A program made the translations under genes and the position numbers. A stretch of DNA of 64,000 bases from Sphingobacterium sp. (GTDB lineage Bacteria; Bacteroidota; Bacteroidia; Sphingobacteriales; Sphingobacteriaceae), in NCBI GenBank assembly GCA_031286695.1, contig JAITTY010000011.1, forward strand, positions 1 to 64,000. Direction: 5' to 3'. The notes under the pieces are model-generated. The model ran no database searches, was not told where the DNA came from, and saw nothing but the letters and a program-made list of their open reading frames with translations. Of this stretch, positions 36,117 through 44,627 are shown piece by piece (within the stretch, counting starts at the first letter, position 1; each line of letters begins with the position of its first letter).

Positions 36117-36131
36117 GCGTTTAAAAATGCC

Positions 36132-36139
36132 TAGTTTTG
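36132..36139 (+). promoter_or_regulatory. Putative -7 element of the M16 peptidase gene
   Basis: TAGTTTTG matches TAnnTTTG. A TTG lies only 14 bp upstream, short of the usual 19-21. Transcription from here would start close to an ATG at 36150 and about 85 bases before the preferred start at 36231. Confidence 0.35.
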
Positions 36140-36230
36140 TGATGACTTCATGTGCCCCTATGATTCGAAGATTGAGCAAAGTGGCAAAAAATGTAAGATT
36201 TTAAAAGAAGCTACAGCAAGTTTGTACTGC

Positions 36231-37460
36231 ATGGAATACGAAATTATTAGACTTTCGAATGGAATACGCGTAGTATTTCAATATCAAAATTTACCGGTTA
36301 CACATGTCTGCATGGTCATAAACGCGGGCTCTCGGGACGAGTCTGCGGGGAAATACGGCGTTGCTCATTTTATTGAGCATCTTCTATTTAAGCGCACAGA
36401 AAGACGATCTACACAGCAGATAATAAATCATTTGGAATCCGTTGGTGGAGATCTGAATGCTTATACCACAAAGGAATATACTTGTGTGCATGCCTCTATT
36501 CTTCAGCCTTATTTAAATCGTGCGTTAGATCTTTTTGAGGATATCTTTTTTCATTCCACTTTCCCCGAAATAGAAATGGATAAGGAGAAATCCGTGATTG
36601 TGGATGAAATGGCTTCTTACCTGGATAGTCCAGAAGAGTCAATCGTTGACGATTTCGAAGATCTTATATTTCAGGGTTCCGGATTGGGACATAATATCCT
36701 CGGATTGGAAGATCAGCTTCTCGCACTACAAAAGGGCGATATCGTCGATTTTATGCGGACAAATTATGATACAAATGAAATGGTCATTGGTATCACGGGC
36801 AATTATACCCTTAAAGAAGTTGAGCGATTATTGCACAAAGTGTTCGGGACGGTGCCTTCAAATACGATAGAACGTCTTCGCAATGATGTTAGACCACTTA
36901 TTGAACAGCATGTTGCTGTAAGCAAGCCAATCAACCAGGTGCATTATATGCTCGGTTCCTTAGCCTACAGTTATCGGGATGACAGAAAGACAGGGCTACT
37001 GCTTTTAAATAATATGCTGGGTGGAATGGGAATGGGATCTATCCTTAATCTTTCCATACGGGAGAAATATGGAATAGCGTATACCATTGAATCTAATTAT
37101 ACTATTTTTTCAGATACAGGGTTATTTAGTGTTTACCTCGGTACTGATGAGGAAAAAGTTGAAAAAGCTAAAAAACTCGTCTTTAAAGAACTTGCGAAAT
37201 TGAGCGATCAACCACTATCCGAAACCGCTGTAAAAAAGGCGAAGCAGAAATTTATAGGGCAGATTGCTTTGACGGAAGAGAATCGTATGAGTATGATTAT
37301 CTCCGCTGCTAAAAACGTGATGGACTATGATCGTGTCATCTTATTGGACGAGGTAATTGAAAAAATTCAGGGATTAACTAGTACAGAGCTGCTGGAAATA
37401 GCACAAGATGTATTTGATCCTAAGAAAATGTTGTCGCTTAGTTTTGTTCCCGAAGATTGA
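36231..37460 (+). CDS. M16-family zinc metallopeptidase
   Basis: A 409-residue cytosolic-looking protease of the pitrilysin / mitochondrial-processing-peptidase family. The inverted zinc motif HFIEH is at 46-50 (H46, E49, H50), with the distal glutamate near 126 in 'VIVDEMASY'. The second homologous half carries 'LGGMGMGSILNLSIREKYGI', the conserved region before the 'YTIESNY' strand. Length fits the single-unit PqqL/YmxG-like type. The frame opens upstream at 36150, but those 27 residues are unlike the family N-terminus, and the ATG at 36231 gives 'MEYEIIRLSNGIRVVF', which is standard. Substrate unknown. Confidence 0.88.
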   Translation: MEYEIIRLSNGIRVVFQYQNLPVTHVCMVINAGSRDESAGKYGVAHFIEHLLFKRTERRSTQQIINHLESVGGDLNAYTTKEYTCVHASILQPYLNRALDLFEDIFFHSTFPEIEMDKEKSVIVDEMASYLDSPEESIVDDFEDLIFQGSGLGHNILGLEDQLLALQKGDIVDFMRTNYDTNEMVIGITGNYTLKEVERLLHKVFGTVPSNTIERLRNDVRPLIEQHVAVSKPINQVHYMLGSLAYSYRDDRKTGLLLLNNMLGGMGMGSILNLSIREKYGIAYTIESNYTIFSDTGLFSVYLGTDEEKVEKAKKLVFKELAKLSDQPLSETAVKKAKQKFIGQIALTEENRMSMIISAAKNVMDYDRVILLDEVIEKIQGLTSTELLEIAQDVFDPKKMLSLSFVPED

Positions 37461-37553
37461 ATTTGAAACACCGTGTTTTCCTTCATAAGAAATAAATAGT
37501 ATTGGATCGACCGGCTGACGATGGGAATAATAACTGGCTGAAATGAATTTGTA

Positions 37554-37584
37554 TTGCATATAAAAAGCAATTTATCTAAGTTTG
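37554..37584 (+). promoter_or_regulatory. Sigma-A promoter of fabD
   Basis: TTG (37554-37556), 20-bp spacer, TAAGTTTG (37577-37584), a full -7 match. Bases 37569-37584 are identical to 29657-29672 before the YfhO gene. The fabD ATG is at 37678, giving a leader of about 85 bases. Confidence 0.65.
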
Positions 37585-37677
37585 CGCTTAGGGGAATTCG
37601 TTCTTCTCAACCATTGACTGCCTGAGGTGGTATGAATACCTATGATAATAGACAAATGATGAATAAACAATAATAGG

Positions 37678-38568
37678 ATGAAGACAGCATATGTATTTCC
37701 CGGTCAAGGAGCCCAATTTGTTGGAATGGGACAAGACCTGTATAATTTAAATGATGAGACAAAAGCGTTGTTTGAACAAGCCAACGATATTTTGGGATTC
37801 CGCATTACAGATATTATGTTTTCCGGAACAGACGAGGAATTGAAGCAAACGAAGGTAACCCAACCCGCTATTTTCTTGCATTCGGTCATTTTGGCCAAAG
37901 CCCTAGGGGCTTCTTTTCAGCCAGATATGGTTGCAGGGCACTCATTGGGTGAGTTTTCAGCCTTGGTGTCGGCCGGCGCATTGAGCTTTGAAGATGGCCT
38001 GAAATTGGTTGCACAACGTGCCAATGCGATGCAGAAGGCATGCGAGCTTCAACCCTCAACGATGGCCGCAATATTAGGGCTGGAAGATGCTGTTGTAGAA
38101 GACATCTGTGCTCAAGTTGATGAAGTCGTGGTGGCAGCGAATTATAACTGCCCTGGGCAATTGGTTATTTCGGGATCTATTGAAGGTGTGGACAAGGCCT
38201 GTGCTTTGTTGACAGAAGCCGGTGCTAAGAGAGCATTAAAATTAAATGTAGGTGGTGCATTTCACTCTCCATTGATGGAGTCTGCGAAAGTGGAATTGCA
38301 AGCGGCTATTGAAGCTGTAGATATCCTTTCGCCGAGATGCCCAATTTACCAAAATATAGATGCAAAACCGCAAACAGATCCAGCAGTTATTAAAGAGAAT
38401 CTTATTGCGCAATTGACTGGTGCTGTACGATGGACCCAAACCGTACAAAATATGTTGGCCGATGGCGCAACAGCTTTTGTAGAAGTTGGCCCTGGCAATG
38501 TATTGCAAGGATTGGTAAAGAAAGTCGATCGTCAGGTACAGACTTCTGCGGCTTCAGTAACGGCCTAA
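37678..38568 (+). CDS. fabD: Malonyl-CoA:acyl carrier protein transacylase
   Basis: A 296-residue cytosolic enzyme moving malonyl from CoA to acyl carrier protein for fatty acid synthesis. The oxyanion loop GQGAQ (9-13), nucleophile Ser89 in GHSLG, Arg114 that binds the malonyl carboxylate, and His196 in 'GGAFHSPLM' are all in place. It has its own promoter and terminator and is not clustered with other fab genes, as is common in Bacteroidota. Confidence 0.96.
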   Translation: MKTAYVFPGQGAQFVGMGQDLYNLNDETKALFEQANDILGFRITDIMFSGTDEELKQTKVTQPAIFLHSVILAKALGASFQPDMVAGHSLGEFSALVSAGALSFEDGLKLVAQRANAMQKACELQPSTMAAILGLEDAVVEDICAQVDEVVVAANYNCPGQLVISGSIEGVDKACALLTEAGAKRALKLNVGGAFHSPLMESAKVELQAAIEAVDILSPRCPIYQNIDAKPQTDPAVIKENLIAQLTGAVRWTQTVQNMLADGATAFVEVGPGNVLQGLVKKVDRQVQTSAASVTA

Positions 38569-38612
38569 GGATAGGATTCGGTATAAAAAAAGGATCGTAT
38601 GATCCATTCGTG

Positions 38613-38643
38613 GTCGGAAGATTTTTCTTCCGACTTTTTTTTA
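38613..38643 (+). terminator. Intrinsic terminator of fabD
   Basis: GTCGGAAGA (38613-38621) pairs perfectly with TCTTCCGAC (38626-38634) around TTTT, followed by nine T. It lies 45 bp after the stop codon. Confidence 0.9.
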
Positions 38644-38719
38644 TGCTGAAAACAAAATAACTGAAGGGTTTTTCTGGTAACAAGGAGCGTATCAAGTAGC
38701 GACTTCTTTCACCCTTTGT

Positions 38720-38779
38720 TCGGTGCTTGCTCGGTGCTTCTTCGGTGCTTGTTCGGTGCTTCTTCGGTGCTTCTTCGGT
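38720..38779. repeat. 11-bp tandem repeat, five full units, with an inverted copy beside it
   Basis: Units starting at 38720, 38731, 38742, 38753 and 38764 all read TCGGTGCTT followed by GC, CT, GT, CT and CT. A partial sixth unit begins at 38775. Just beyond, ACCGAACAAACACCG (about 38783-38798) is close to an inverted copy of one and a half units. It lies between convergent fabD and the RDD gene, past the fabD terminator. One unit is about one helical turn. There are no spacers, so it is not CRISPR. Confidence 0.85.
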
Positions 38780-38868
38780 TGTGACCGAACAAACACCGTT
38801 TAATCTCCGAACAATATACGTTCAAGATCCGTGTGAATAGCGAAGTTGGTAAGTGAGATGTTTTAAGG

Positions 38869-39600
38869 CTATTTGTCCTTAAACATACTATAATGGTCTT
38901 TCATGACCTGCAAAACAAAATCATTTGGGGTCATTTTTTCAGGATGTTTGACTTCCATAACCGCTTCAAGACGTTGTACCAAAGCGGTTAAAATACCTAC
39001 ATCTCTTCTGTCAAAAGCTGTTTGATAGATCTCTTTGACCGAATTAGCATCCTTGTCGCTCAATTTGATAACTTGAGGAAATAGAATTGGATGATTGTCG
39101 AAAGTCTCTTCGTAGATTGTGTCGCTCAATTTCAAGGTAGGCTTGAGACTGATAACAGAAGTTTCTCCTGCAATATCTCCGATGCGTTGCCCATTTTTGG
39201 ATAAAACGATAGAAGTAATGGCAACACCACCCATCGTCATCCAAATATCTACAATAGATAGACTCCATCTGGATAAGTATTGATAAAAGTTGGCACGTGA
39301 GCCGTCGAGTTTGACAACCTTTATTTTCATGATTTTCTTGCCTACTGTCTGCCCGCCAAAAGCAGTTTCGGTAATCAATGTATAAAAAAAAGCAGGTAAG
39401 GTTAATGCCATCATAATCCCATAAAACAGATAGGGATCACCACTTTTGATATTTATGCTGTCCAACAGAAAAAAGCAAAAGAAATAATAACAGACTATAA
39501 TGAAATAGTCTATTGCAAATGCGATCATTCTTGAGCCAAGACTGGCAAGATTATATTCAATTTTCACATTTTGTGCTGTATTTATCTCAAGCTTATTCAT
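38869..39600 (-). CDS. RDD family membrane protein
   Basis: A 243-residue inner-membrane protein. The RDD domain (about 12-150) has three hydrophobic segments; 'LGSRMIAFAIDYFIIVCYYF' includes the Arg and the Asp of the name, and 'QTVGKKIMKIKVVKLDG' is also typical. A soluble C-terminal part follows ('KLSDKDANSVKEIYQTAFDR'). RDD proteins are linked to ion or solute transport in some bacteria, but the role here is unknown. It is divergent from the SpoIIM gene, the usual partner in the MoxR cluster. The ATG at 39600 is preferred over an upstream codon at 39627. Confidence 0.87.
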   Translation of the reverse strand: MNKLEINTAQNVKIEYNLASLGSRMIAFAIDYFIIVCYYFFCFFLLDSINIKSGDPYLFYGIMMALTLPAFFYTLITETAFGGQTVGKKIMKIKVVKLDGSRANFYQYLSRWSLSIVDIWMTMGGVAITSIVLSKNGQRIGDIAGETSVISLKPTLKLSDTIYEETFDNHPILFPQVIKLSDKDANSVKEIYQTAFDRRDVGILTALVQRLEAVMEVKHPEKMTPNDFVLQVMKDHYSMFKDK

Positions 39601-39715
39601 ATGTAAATTATTTGAATTCAATGGCAATATAGGATATCTAGGTCATTTTAGCTCCGATTTGTGCTTTTCAATCGTGGATATTTCATATATTTGATTCAGC
39701 CAGTTAAAAAAATTA

Positions 39716-40678
39716 ATGAGAGAAGCATCATTTGTAGAACGAAATAAAGAAAAATGGACGTTAATTGAAAATAATTTGTCAATTAATATGCAGGTTGATC
39801 CAGATGAGCTGGCCTCAAATTATATTGAGCTCACAAATGATCTGGCTTATGCGCAAACTTTTTACCCCGAAAGTAAGGTAAAAGCGTATTTGAATGAATT
39901 GGCGGTGACTGCACATCAGAAGATTTATAAGGATCAGAAAGCTTCCAATAATAAGTTCAAATCATTTATCAATGAAGAGATACCACAGGCGATTTGGTCG
40001 ATTCGTCGGCCTTTGTTGTATTCCTTCTTAATCTTTGTGTTGGCTTCTGTTATTGGCTTTTTGTCGTCCGTGTACGATATCGACTTTATTCGTCTCATTT
40101 TAGGTGACTACTATGTAGATTCGACTATAGAAAGTATAAAAGCGGGAGATCCTGCTGCGGTATATGGGAAGGGTAGCAACTTTGGATCGGCAATCTGGAT
40201 TACGATTAATAATGTACGTGTTGCTTTTATGGCCTTTGCTGCTGGGTTATTTCTCAGCGTGGGGACAGGTTACGTTCTGTTTAGCAATGGCATTATGCTC
40301 GGTGCTTTTCATCAGATGTTCTTTCAGTACGGCGTCATGGGGAAAGCTATGTCCGCAATTTGGATTCATGGTACCATTGAGATCTCCGTCATCATTGTGG
40401 CAGGGGGATGTGGATTGGCAATCGGTAATAGCATTTTGTTCCCAAAATCATTTACACGTTTGACGTCTTTTGTCCGTACGGCAAAGATTGCGATGAAAGT
40501 TCTAGTCAGTACAATTCCTTTTTTTATTATTGCCGGTACATTGGAAGGTTTTGTAACAAGGTATTATAATGTATCAATTTGGTTATGCTTATTGATTATT
40601 GTTTTATCGTTACTGGCTATCCTTTATTTTTATGTTATTAATCCTTATCGACTAGCAAAAAGATTTCAATGGAAATAG
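39716..40678 (+). CDS. SpoIIM (stage II sporulation protein M) family membrane protein
   Basis: A 320-residue inner-membrane protein with a soluble N-terminal helical part (about 1-95) and five or so hydrophobic segments. 'NNVRVAFMAFAAGLFLSVGT' and 'WIHGTIEISVIIVAGGCGLA' are the SpoIIM-family core. In sporulating Firmicutes the relative works in septal wall remodelling; here the organism is not a spore former, and the gene opens the conserved SpoIIM-MoxR-DUF58 cluster, of unknown exact function. The next gene overlaps its last 10 bp. Confidence 0.87.
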   Translation: MREASFVERNKEKWTLIENNLSINMQVDPDELASNYIELTNDLAYAQTFYPESKVKAYLNELAVTAHQKIYKDQKASNNKFKSFINEEIPQAIWSIRRPLLYSFLIFVLASVIGFLSSVYDIDFIRLILGDYYVDSTIESIKAGDPAAVYGKGSNFGSAIWITINNVRVAFMAFAAGLFLSVGTGYVLFSNGIMLGAFHQMFFQYGVMGKAMSAIWIHGTIEISVIIVAGGCGLAIGNSILFPKSFTRLTSFVRTAKIAMKVLVSTIPFFIIAGTLEGFVTRYYNVSIWLCLLIIVLSLLAILYFYVINPYRLAKRFQWK

Positions 40679-41580
40679 ACTTTGAATTTCAAAAAGAACG
40701 GAAGGTAGGGGACTTTATTCAAAGTTTCATAGATCTTTTTAAATTGATCTATAAACACTTTGTTTCTACTATTTTTGGGTTATCTGCGGTACCACTAGCG
40801 GGGATTGCCTTAGTTTACTATTTTCTTTCTACAAAAATCACTTTTTCTGCCAATAGCGACTCTTTTGAAGACATAGACGCTTTTACCTGGGCTGGATTGC
40901 TCATTTTGGCGTTGATTGCCTTGGGTTTGTACGTTTATGGTATTTCTATCGAGTATTTTATGTTGCTAAAAGAGCGTAAAAGTACCGCATTTTCAGGCAC
41001 GGAAGTCTTCAAAAATTTCAGATCGAACCTCGGTAAATACTTTATGTTTTTGATTGCGATGATATTAGCTTTAATCGTTGTCTTTATTCCACTGGCAATC
41101 GTTGCTGCGATTTGTGCTTTTATCCCTTTCATTGGAAGTTTTGCCATCGGCATATTGGGCTCAATGGTAGGCATATGGTTGTTTTGCTCTTTTCTATTTT
41201 ATCGGGAAGGGTATTCGGATTTGGGGAGCTGTTTTACAGATGCCTATGTCATGCTAAGCAAAAAGTTGATCCAATACGGTATTGCTACCTACATTGTGAA
41301 TTTTATCTTCCAAATGGCTGTCATGATGATTTCTATCGTGCCGTTGATTATCATGGGGCTTCTGTCATTCAATTTCTTGGGTATAGATGCTGCCTTTTTT
41401 GACTCATCCTGGGGGAAATTGCTGATGACACTGGGCGGCTTATTTATTACCTTATTTACCCTATTTCTGTACATGTCTGGCGTTTTGGCCAACGGTATTA
41501 TTTATGAAACAGCAAAGGATCTCAAATTTGGTGAGCGTATTTATGGTATGATCGAGAAGATTGGAGGAAAAGGTGAATAA
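40669..41580 (+). CDS. Multi-pass membrane protein of unknown function
   Basis: A 303-residue inner-membrane protein with about six hydrophobic segments ('HFVSTIFGLSAVPLAGIALV', 'TWAGLLILALIALGLYVYGI', 'FLIAMILALIVVFIPLAIVA', 'GSFAIGILGSMVGIWLFCSF' and more). No family is recognised with confidence; it resembles proteins of the same place in Bacteroidota MoxR clusters. It overlaps the SpoIIM gene by 10 bp and the next gene by 8 bp, so it is clearly part of that operon. Confidence 0.8.
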   Translation: MEIDFEFQKERKVGDFIQSFIDLFKLIYKHFVSTIFGLSAVPLAGIALVYYFLSTKITFSANSDSFEDIDAFTWAGLLILALIALGLYVYGISIEYFMLLKERKSTAFSGTEVFKNFRSNLGKYFMFLIAMILALIVVFIPLAIVAAICAFIPFIGSFAIGILGSMVGIWLFCSFLFYREGYSDLGSCFTDAYVMLSKKLIQYGIATYIVNFIFQMAVMMISIVPLIIMGLLSFNFLGIDAAFFDSSWGKLLMTLGGLFITLFTLFLYMSGVLANGIIYETAKDLKFGERIYGMIEKIGGKGE

Positions 41581-42451
41581 ACTCTTATCTTTTTTCTGCA
41601 TTGTTTGTTTATCGGTTTTTTATGCCTGTGATCCCAAGCCAAGAAACACGGATTCCAATAGCGATAGGATCGATTCGCTCAATGTACGGATAGATTCAAC
41701 CTTAGTGGGAGCAGATTCTGTCCACATTGACTCTATTACAGTAAAGTCGCCTATTGGACAGCAGGAGAAGGACGAAATTGATTTATGGGACCCTACATTA
41801 TTTGACTCGATTCCAAAATATACCGAAGAACGTTCATTTAAGATGGATCCCTATCAGGATATTATCAAACGCTACGAGACCGACGATTTTGTCTATTCCG
41901 AAAATATTAAAGATCGGGTCGGGGCATTGCAGCGAATCCTTGCCCGGCTCGCCGATTGGTTAGGCAGTATTATGCCAGATAATCCTTATAAATTTCGGGA
42001 AGAGTTTGGGTATGTATTTGCATTTTTGGCTGTCATAGCACTGGCATTTATCCTGTATAAAGTGCTCTATAATAGAAAACAATACTTTATCAAGCATAAT
42101 GAGGAGGAGAATGAACTTGACGTTTTAGCCTATGTAGAGCGAAATTTGATGAACAGCAATCTTGACCCTTATATTCAGGAGGCTGTTGCACAAAAGAATT
42201 ATGCTTTGGGAATCCGCTATCTACAGTTGTTGAATATTCAGAAATTGGCGCGAACAGATCATATAAAATGGAAGCAGAGCAAAACAAATGCTGAATTTGC
42301 ACAAGAGATTCAAAACGAGGAACTCCGCCGTGGATTTTTGGAATGTACGAGAATATTTGATTATGTCTGGTTTGGTCAATTTGAATTAACAGAGGTTAAC
42401 TTTAACCAATATCAGGAATTGTTTCACCAATATCAAAATCAAATTAAATGA
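41573..42451 (+). CDS. DUF4129-type lipoprotein with one membrane segment
   Basis: A 292-residue protein. The start is best placed at GTG 41573, with GGAGG six bases before it and an 8-bp overlap with the previous stop; a TTG at 41561 is the alternative. The N-terminus has a signal with lipobox FYAC. A serine/aspartate-rich linker follows, then a membrane segment ('YVFAFLAVIALAFILYKVLY', about 145-165) and a DUF4129-like domain ('YALGIRYLQLLNIQKLARTD' and 'FARTCRIFDYVWFGQ'-like region) at the end. DUF4129 proteins are found beside MoxR/DUF58 and sometimes transglutaminases. Its start codon overlap and the ATGA at its end show translational coupling. Confidence 0.78.
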   Translation: MNKLLSFFCIVCLSVFYACDPKPRNTDSNSDRIDSLNVRIDSTLVGADSVHIDSITVKSPIGQQEKDEIDLWDPTLFDSIPKYTEERSFKMDPYQDIIKRYETDDFVYSENIKDRVGALQRILARLADWLGSIMPDNPYKFREEFGYVFAFLAVIALAFILYKVLYNRKQYFIKHNEEENELDVLAYVERNLMNSNLDPYIQEAVAQKNYALGIRYLQLLNIQKLARTDHIKWKQSKTNAEFAQEIQNEELRRGFLECTRIFDYVWFGQFELTEVNFNQYQELFHQYQNQIK

Positions 42452-43641
42452 AGGGATCGGTAAAATTTGGATTGATATTATTGGGGGTTGTTTTAGTGCT
42501 AATTGGTCTTATCGATGCAACGAGTAAGAAACCTATTATCTGGAATCGGACTTTTGATGCAAAGGATAAAAATCCCTTTGGAGCTTATGTCCTGCGTCAA
42601 GAATTGAAGCATATCATTGATCAAAAGAATACAACCATTGAGCGTCCATTATATGAATATCTAGACAGCGTAAAGAAAACAGACGCTAACTTATTTTTTT
42701 ACACATCCTATTTTTCGATGGGCGAAGCGGCAGAAGATAAGTTGCTGGATTATGTAAATCGAGGTGGGAAAGCCATGATTGTAGCCGAGGACATTGATCA
42801 TTATCTGTTGGATTCTCTGGGTTTGGAAGTCGACAATTTCTATGGTTATAAAAAAGGTGTAGATATAAAAGCCCAGCTGCGTGTGCGGTTGATGAACGAT
42901 AACAATAAAATTCATTACAGTAAATCAGATCTTGGTGAAGTATTCAGTAAACTTCCCAAAAATGCGACTATTCTGGGGGCAATCACCTATAAGGAATTTG
43001 CGCTGCCTAACTTTGTGGCGGTTCAATTCGGTAAAGGAACTTTCTATCTGCACCTGACTCCAGATTTATTTGGAAATTATTATTTGCTGAATTCCGCGTC
43101 GCAATATGCTTATGTTGCTAAGTCTTTATCCCACCTAAATGATAAGCCACTCGCGTGGTATGATTTTAAGGCGAATATAGACCAATATAGGACACCTCTG
43201 CGGGTATTGCTGACCAATGATGGTCTTCGACAAGCTTGGTATGTTTTGTTAGGCGGACTGATCCTTTTGCTCGTCTTTCGAAGTAAGCGCGAGCAGCGAG
43301 CAGTGGCGGTTGTGGCCCCGGAACCTAATCTTTCGAAGGAGTTTTGCGGAACTATCGCTACCCTATATTATGAAAATGGTGTGCCAGGAAATATGGTCGC
43401 AAAAAAAATAGATTATTTTCTTCACGATCTTCGGATCCGGTTTCATTTGGATACGCTAACGTTGCGGGAAGATGAATTCAGCGAAGAACTGGCTGAGCGG
43501 TCTGGAGTTTCCCTTGTGGAGACACAGTCTTTAATTAAGCTAATTGCCCGTATGCAAGATGCTAAACAACATGACTTGGCTGATCTTAAATTGATTAATG
43601 ATACGATAGAAGAGTTTAAACATAAAGCAAAAATGATATGA
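42448..43641 (+). CDS. DUF4350 domain protein
   Basis: A 397-residue membrane-attached protein. An N-terminal hydrophobic segment (about 5-22) is followed by a DUF4350 domain ('PFGAYVLRQELKHIID', 'NLFFYTSYFSMGEAAEDKLL' and 'VNRGGKAMIVAEDIDHYLLD'), which resembles a GATase-like fold. A second membrane segment lies near 265-280 ('QAWYVLLGGLILLLVF'), and the C-terminal domain is helical. DUF4350 is a stable member of MoxR/DUF58 clusters; its function is not known. It overlaps both neighbours by ATGA. Confidence 0.82.
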   Translation: MKGSVKFGLILLGVVLVLIGLIDATSKKPIIWNRTFDAKDKNPFGAYVLRQELKHIIDQKNTTIERPLYEYLDSVKKTDANLFFYTSYFSMGEAAEDKLLDYVNRGGKAMIVAEDIDHYLLDSLGLEVDNFYGYKKGVDIKAQLRVRLMNDNNKIHYSKSDLGEVFSKLPKNATILGAITYKEFALPNFVAVQFGKGTFYLHLTPDLFGNYYLLNSASQYAYVAKSLSHLNDKPLAWYDFKANIDQYRTPLRVLLTNDGLRQAWYVLLGGLILLLVFRSKREQRAVAVVAPEPNLSKEFCGTIATLYYENGVPGNMVAKKIDYFLHDLRIRFHLDTLTLREDEFSEELAERSGVSLVETQSLIKLIARMQDAKQHDLADLKLINDTIEEFKHKAKMI

Positions 43642-44627
43642 GTGACTTCGATAAATATATATCTTTTGAAAACCGAATAGATGTCTCGGTTTTATTCGAT
43701 AAAATGGCTCAGGTAAAGTCGGAGGTGAAAAAAGTAATCGTTGGACAGGATCAGTTGATTGACATGCTCCTGATCTCCATCTTGGCCTCAGGCCATTCTT
43801 TGATCGAAGGGCTGCCGGGAGTAGCAAAAACATTATCGGCAAAATTGATTGCCAAAACGATTCAAAGTGAATTCAAACGGATCCAATTTACACCGGATTT
43901 AATGCCTTCGGACGTAACGGGATCGTCTATACTCGATTTGAAAAGCAACGAATTTGAATTTCGTAAAGGGCCGATTTTTGCAAATATTGTTTTAATCGAT
44001 GAGATCAATCGTGCCCCAGCAAAGACCCAAGCTGCACTTTTTGAAAGTATGGCAGAGCAACAAGTTTCGGTAGATGGAACAACCTACCGATTGCCTGCCC
44101 CCTTTGTTGTTTTTGCAACGCAGAATCCTATCGAACACGAAGGGACCTATCGGTTGCCGGAAGCTCAGCTCGATCGCTTCTTGTTTAAGATCAATGTGGA
44201 CTATCCTGAACTTGAACAGGAACTGGAAATATTAAAGGAGCATCATGCGCAAAAGGCGCTGAATAAAGAGGATCAGGTTCAAGCTGTTGTGTCGGCAGCA
44301 GAAGTTTTAGAATTTCAGAAATTGATCAAATCTATTTTTGTGCATGAGGAGCTGCTGACTTACATTGCACAGGTTATTATCAAGACACGAACAAATCCAA
44401 GTTTGACGTTGGGTGCATCGCCTCGAGCTTCTATTGCTTTGTTGGAATCGGCGAAGGCCTCGGCAGCGGTGAGCGGAAGAGACTTTGTTACTCCTGAAGA
44501 TATCCGGAGAGTGGCAGCTGCAGTGCTTGGTCATCGAGTCATGTTGACTCCAGAAAGAGAAATGGAAGGCTTTACAACTGCTTACGTTATTGATCAAATC
44601 ATTAATTCTGTAGAAATTCCAAGATAA
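43638..44627 (+). CDS. MoxR-family AAA+ ATPase
   Basis: A 329-residue cytosolic ATPase of the MoxR/APE2220 type. Walker A GLPGVAKT (58-65), Walker B VLIDE (118-122), 'INRAPAKTQAALFESMAEQQ', and the sensor region 'FATQNPIEHEGTYRLPEAQL' are all intact. MoxR ATPases act as chaperones that activate or assemble partner proteins, often those with a von Willebrand or DUF58 domain, encoded beside them. It begins within the end of the DUF4350 gene and is followed by the DUF58 gene with a 1-bp overlap. Confidence 0.94.
   Translation: MSDFDKYISFENRIDVSVLFDKMAQVKSEVKKVIVGQDQLIDMLLISILASGHSLIEGLPGVAKTLSAKLIAKTIQSEFKRIQFTPDLMPSDVTGSSILDLKSNEFEFRKGPIFANIVLIDEINRAPAKTQAALFESMAEQQVSVDGTTYRLPAPFVVFATQNPIEHEGTYRLPEAQLDRFLFKINVDYPELEQELEILKEHHAQKALNKEDQVQAVVSAAEVLEFQKLIKSIFVHEELLTYIAQVIIKTRTNPSLTLGASPRASIALLESAKASAAVSGRDFVTPEDIRRVAAAVLGHRVMLTPEREMEGFTTAYVIDQIINSVEIPR

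Noticed and set aside
38720..38798. Possible CRISPR array
   Set aside because: The 11-bp units are directly adjacent with no spacers, and there are no cas genes nearby.
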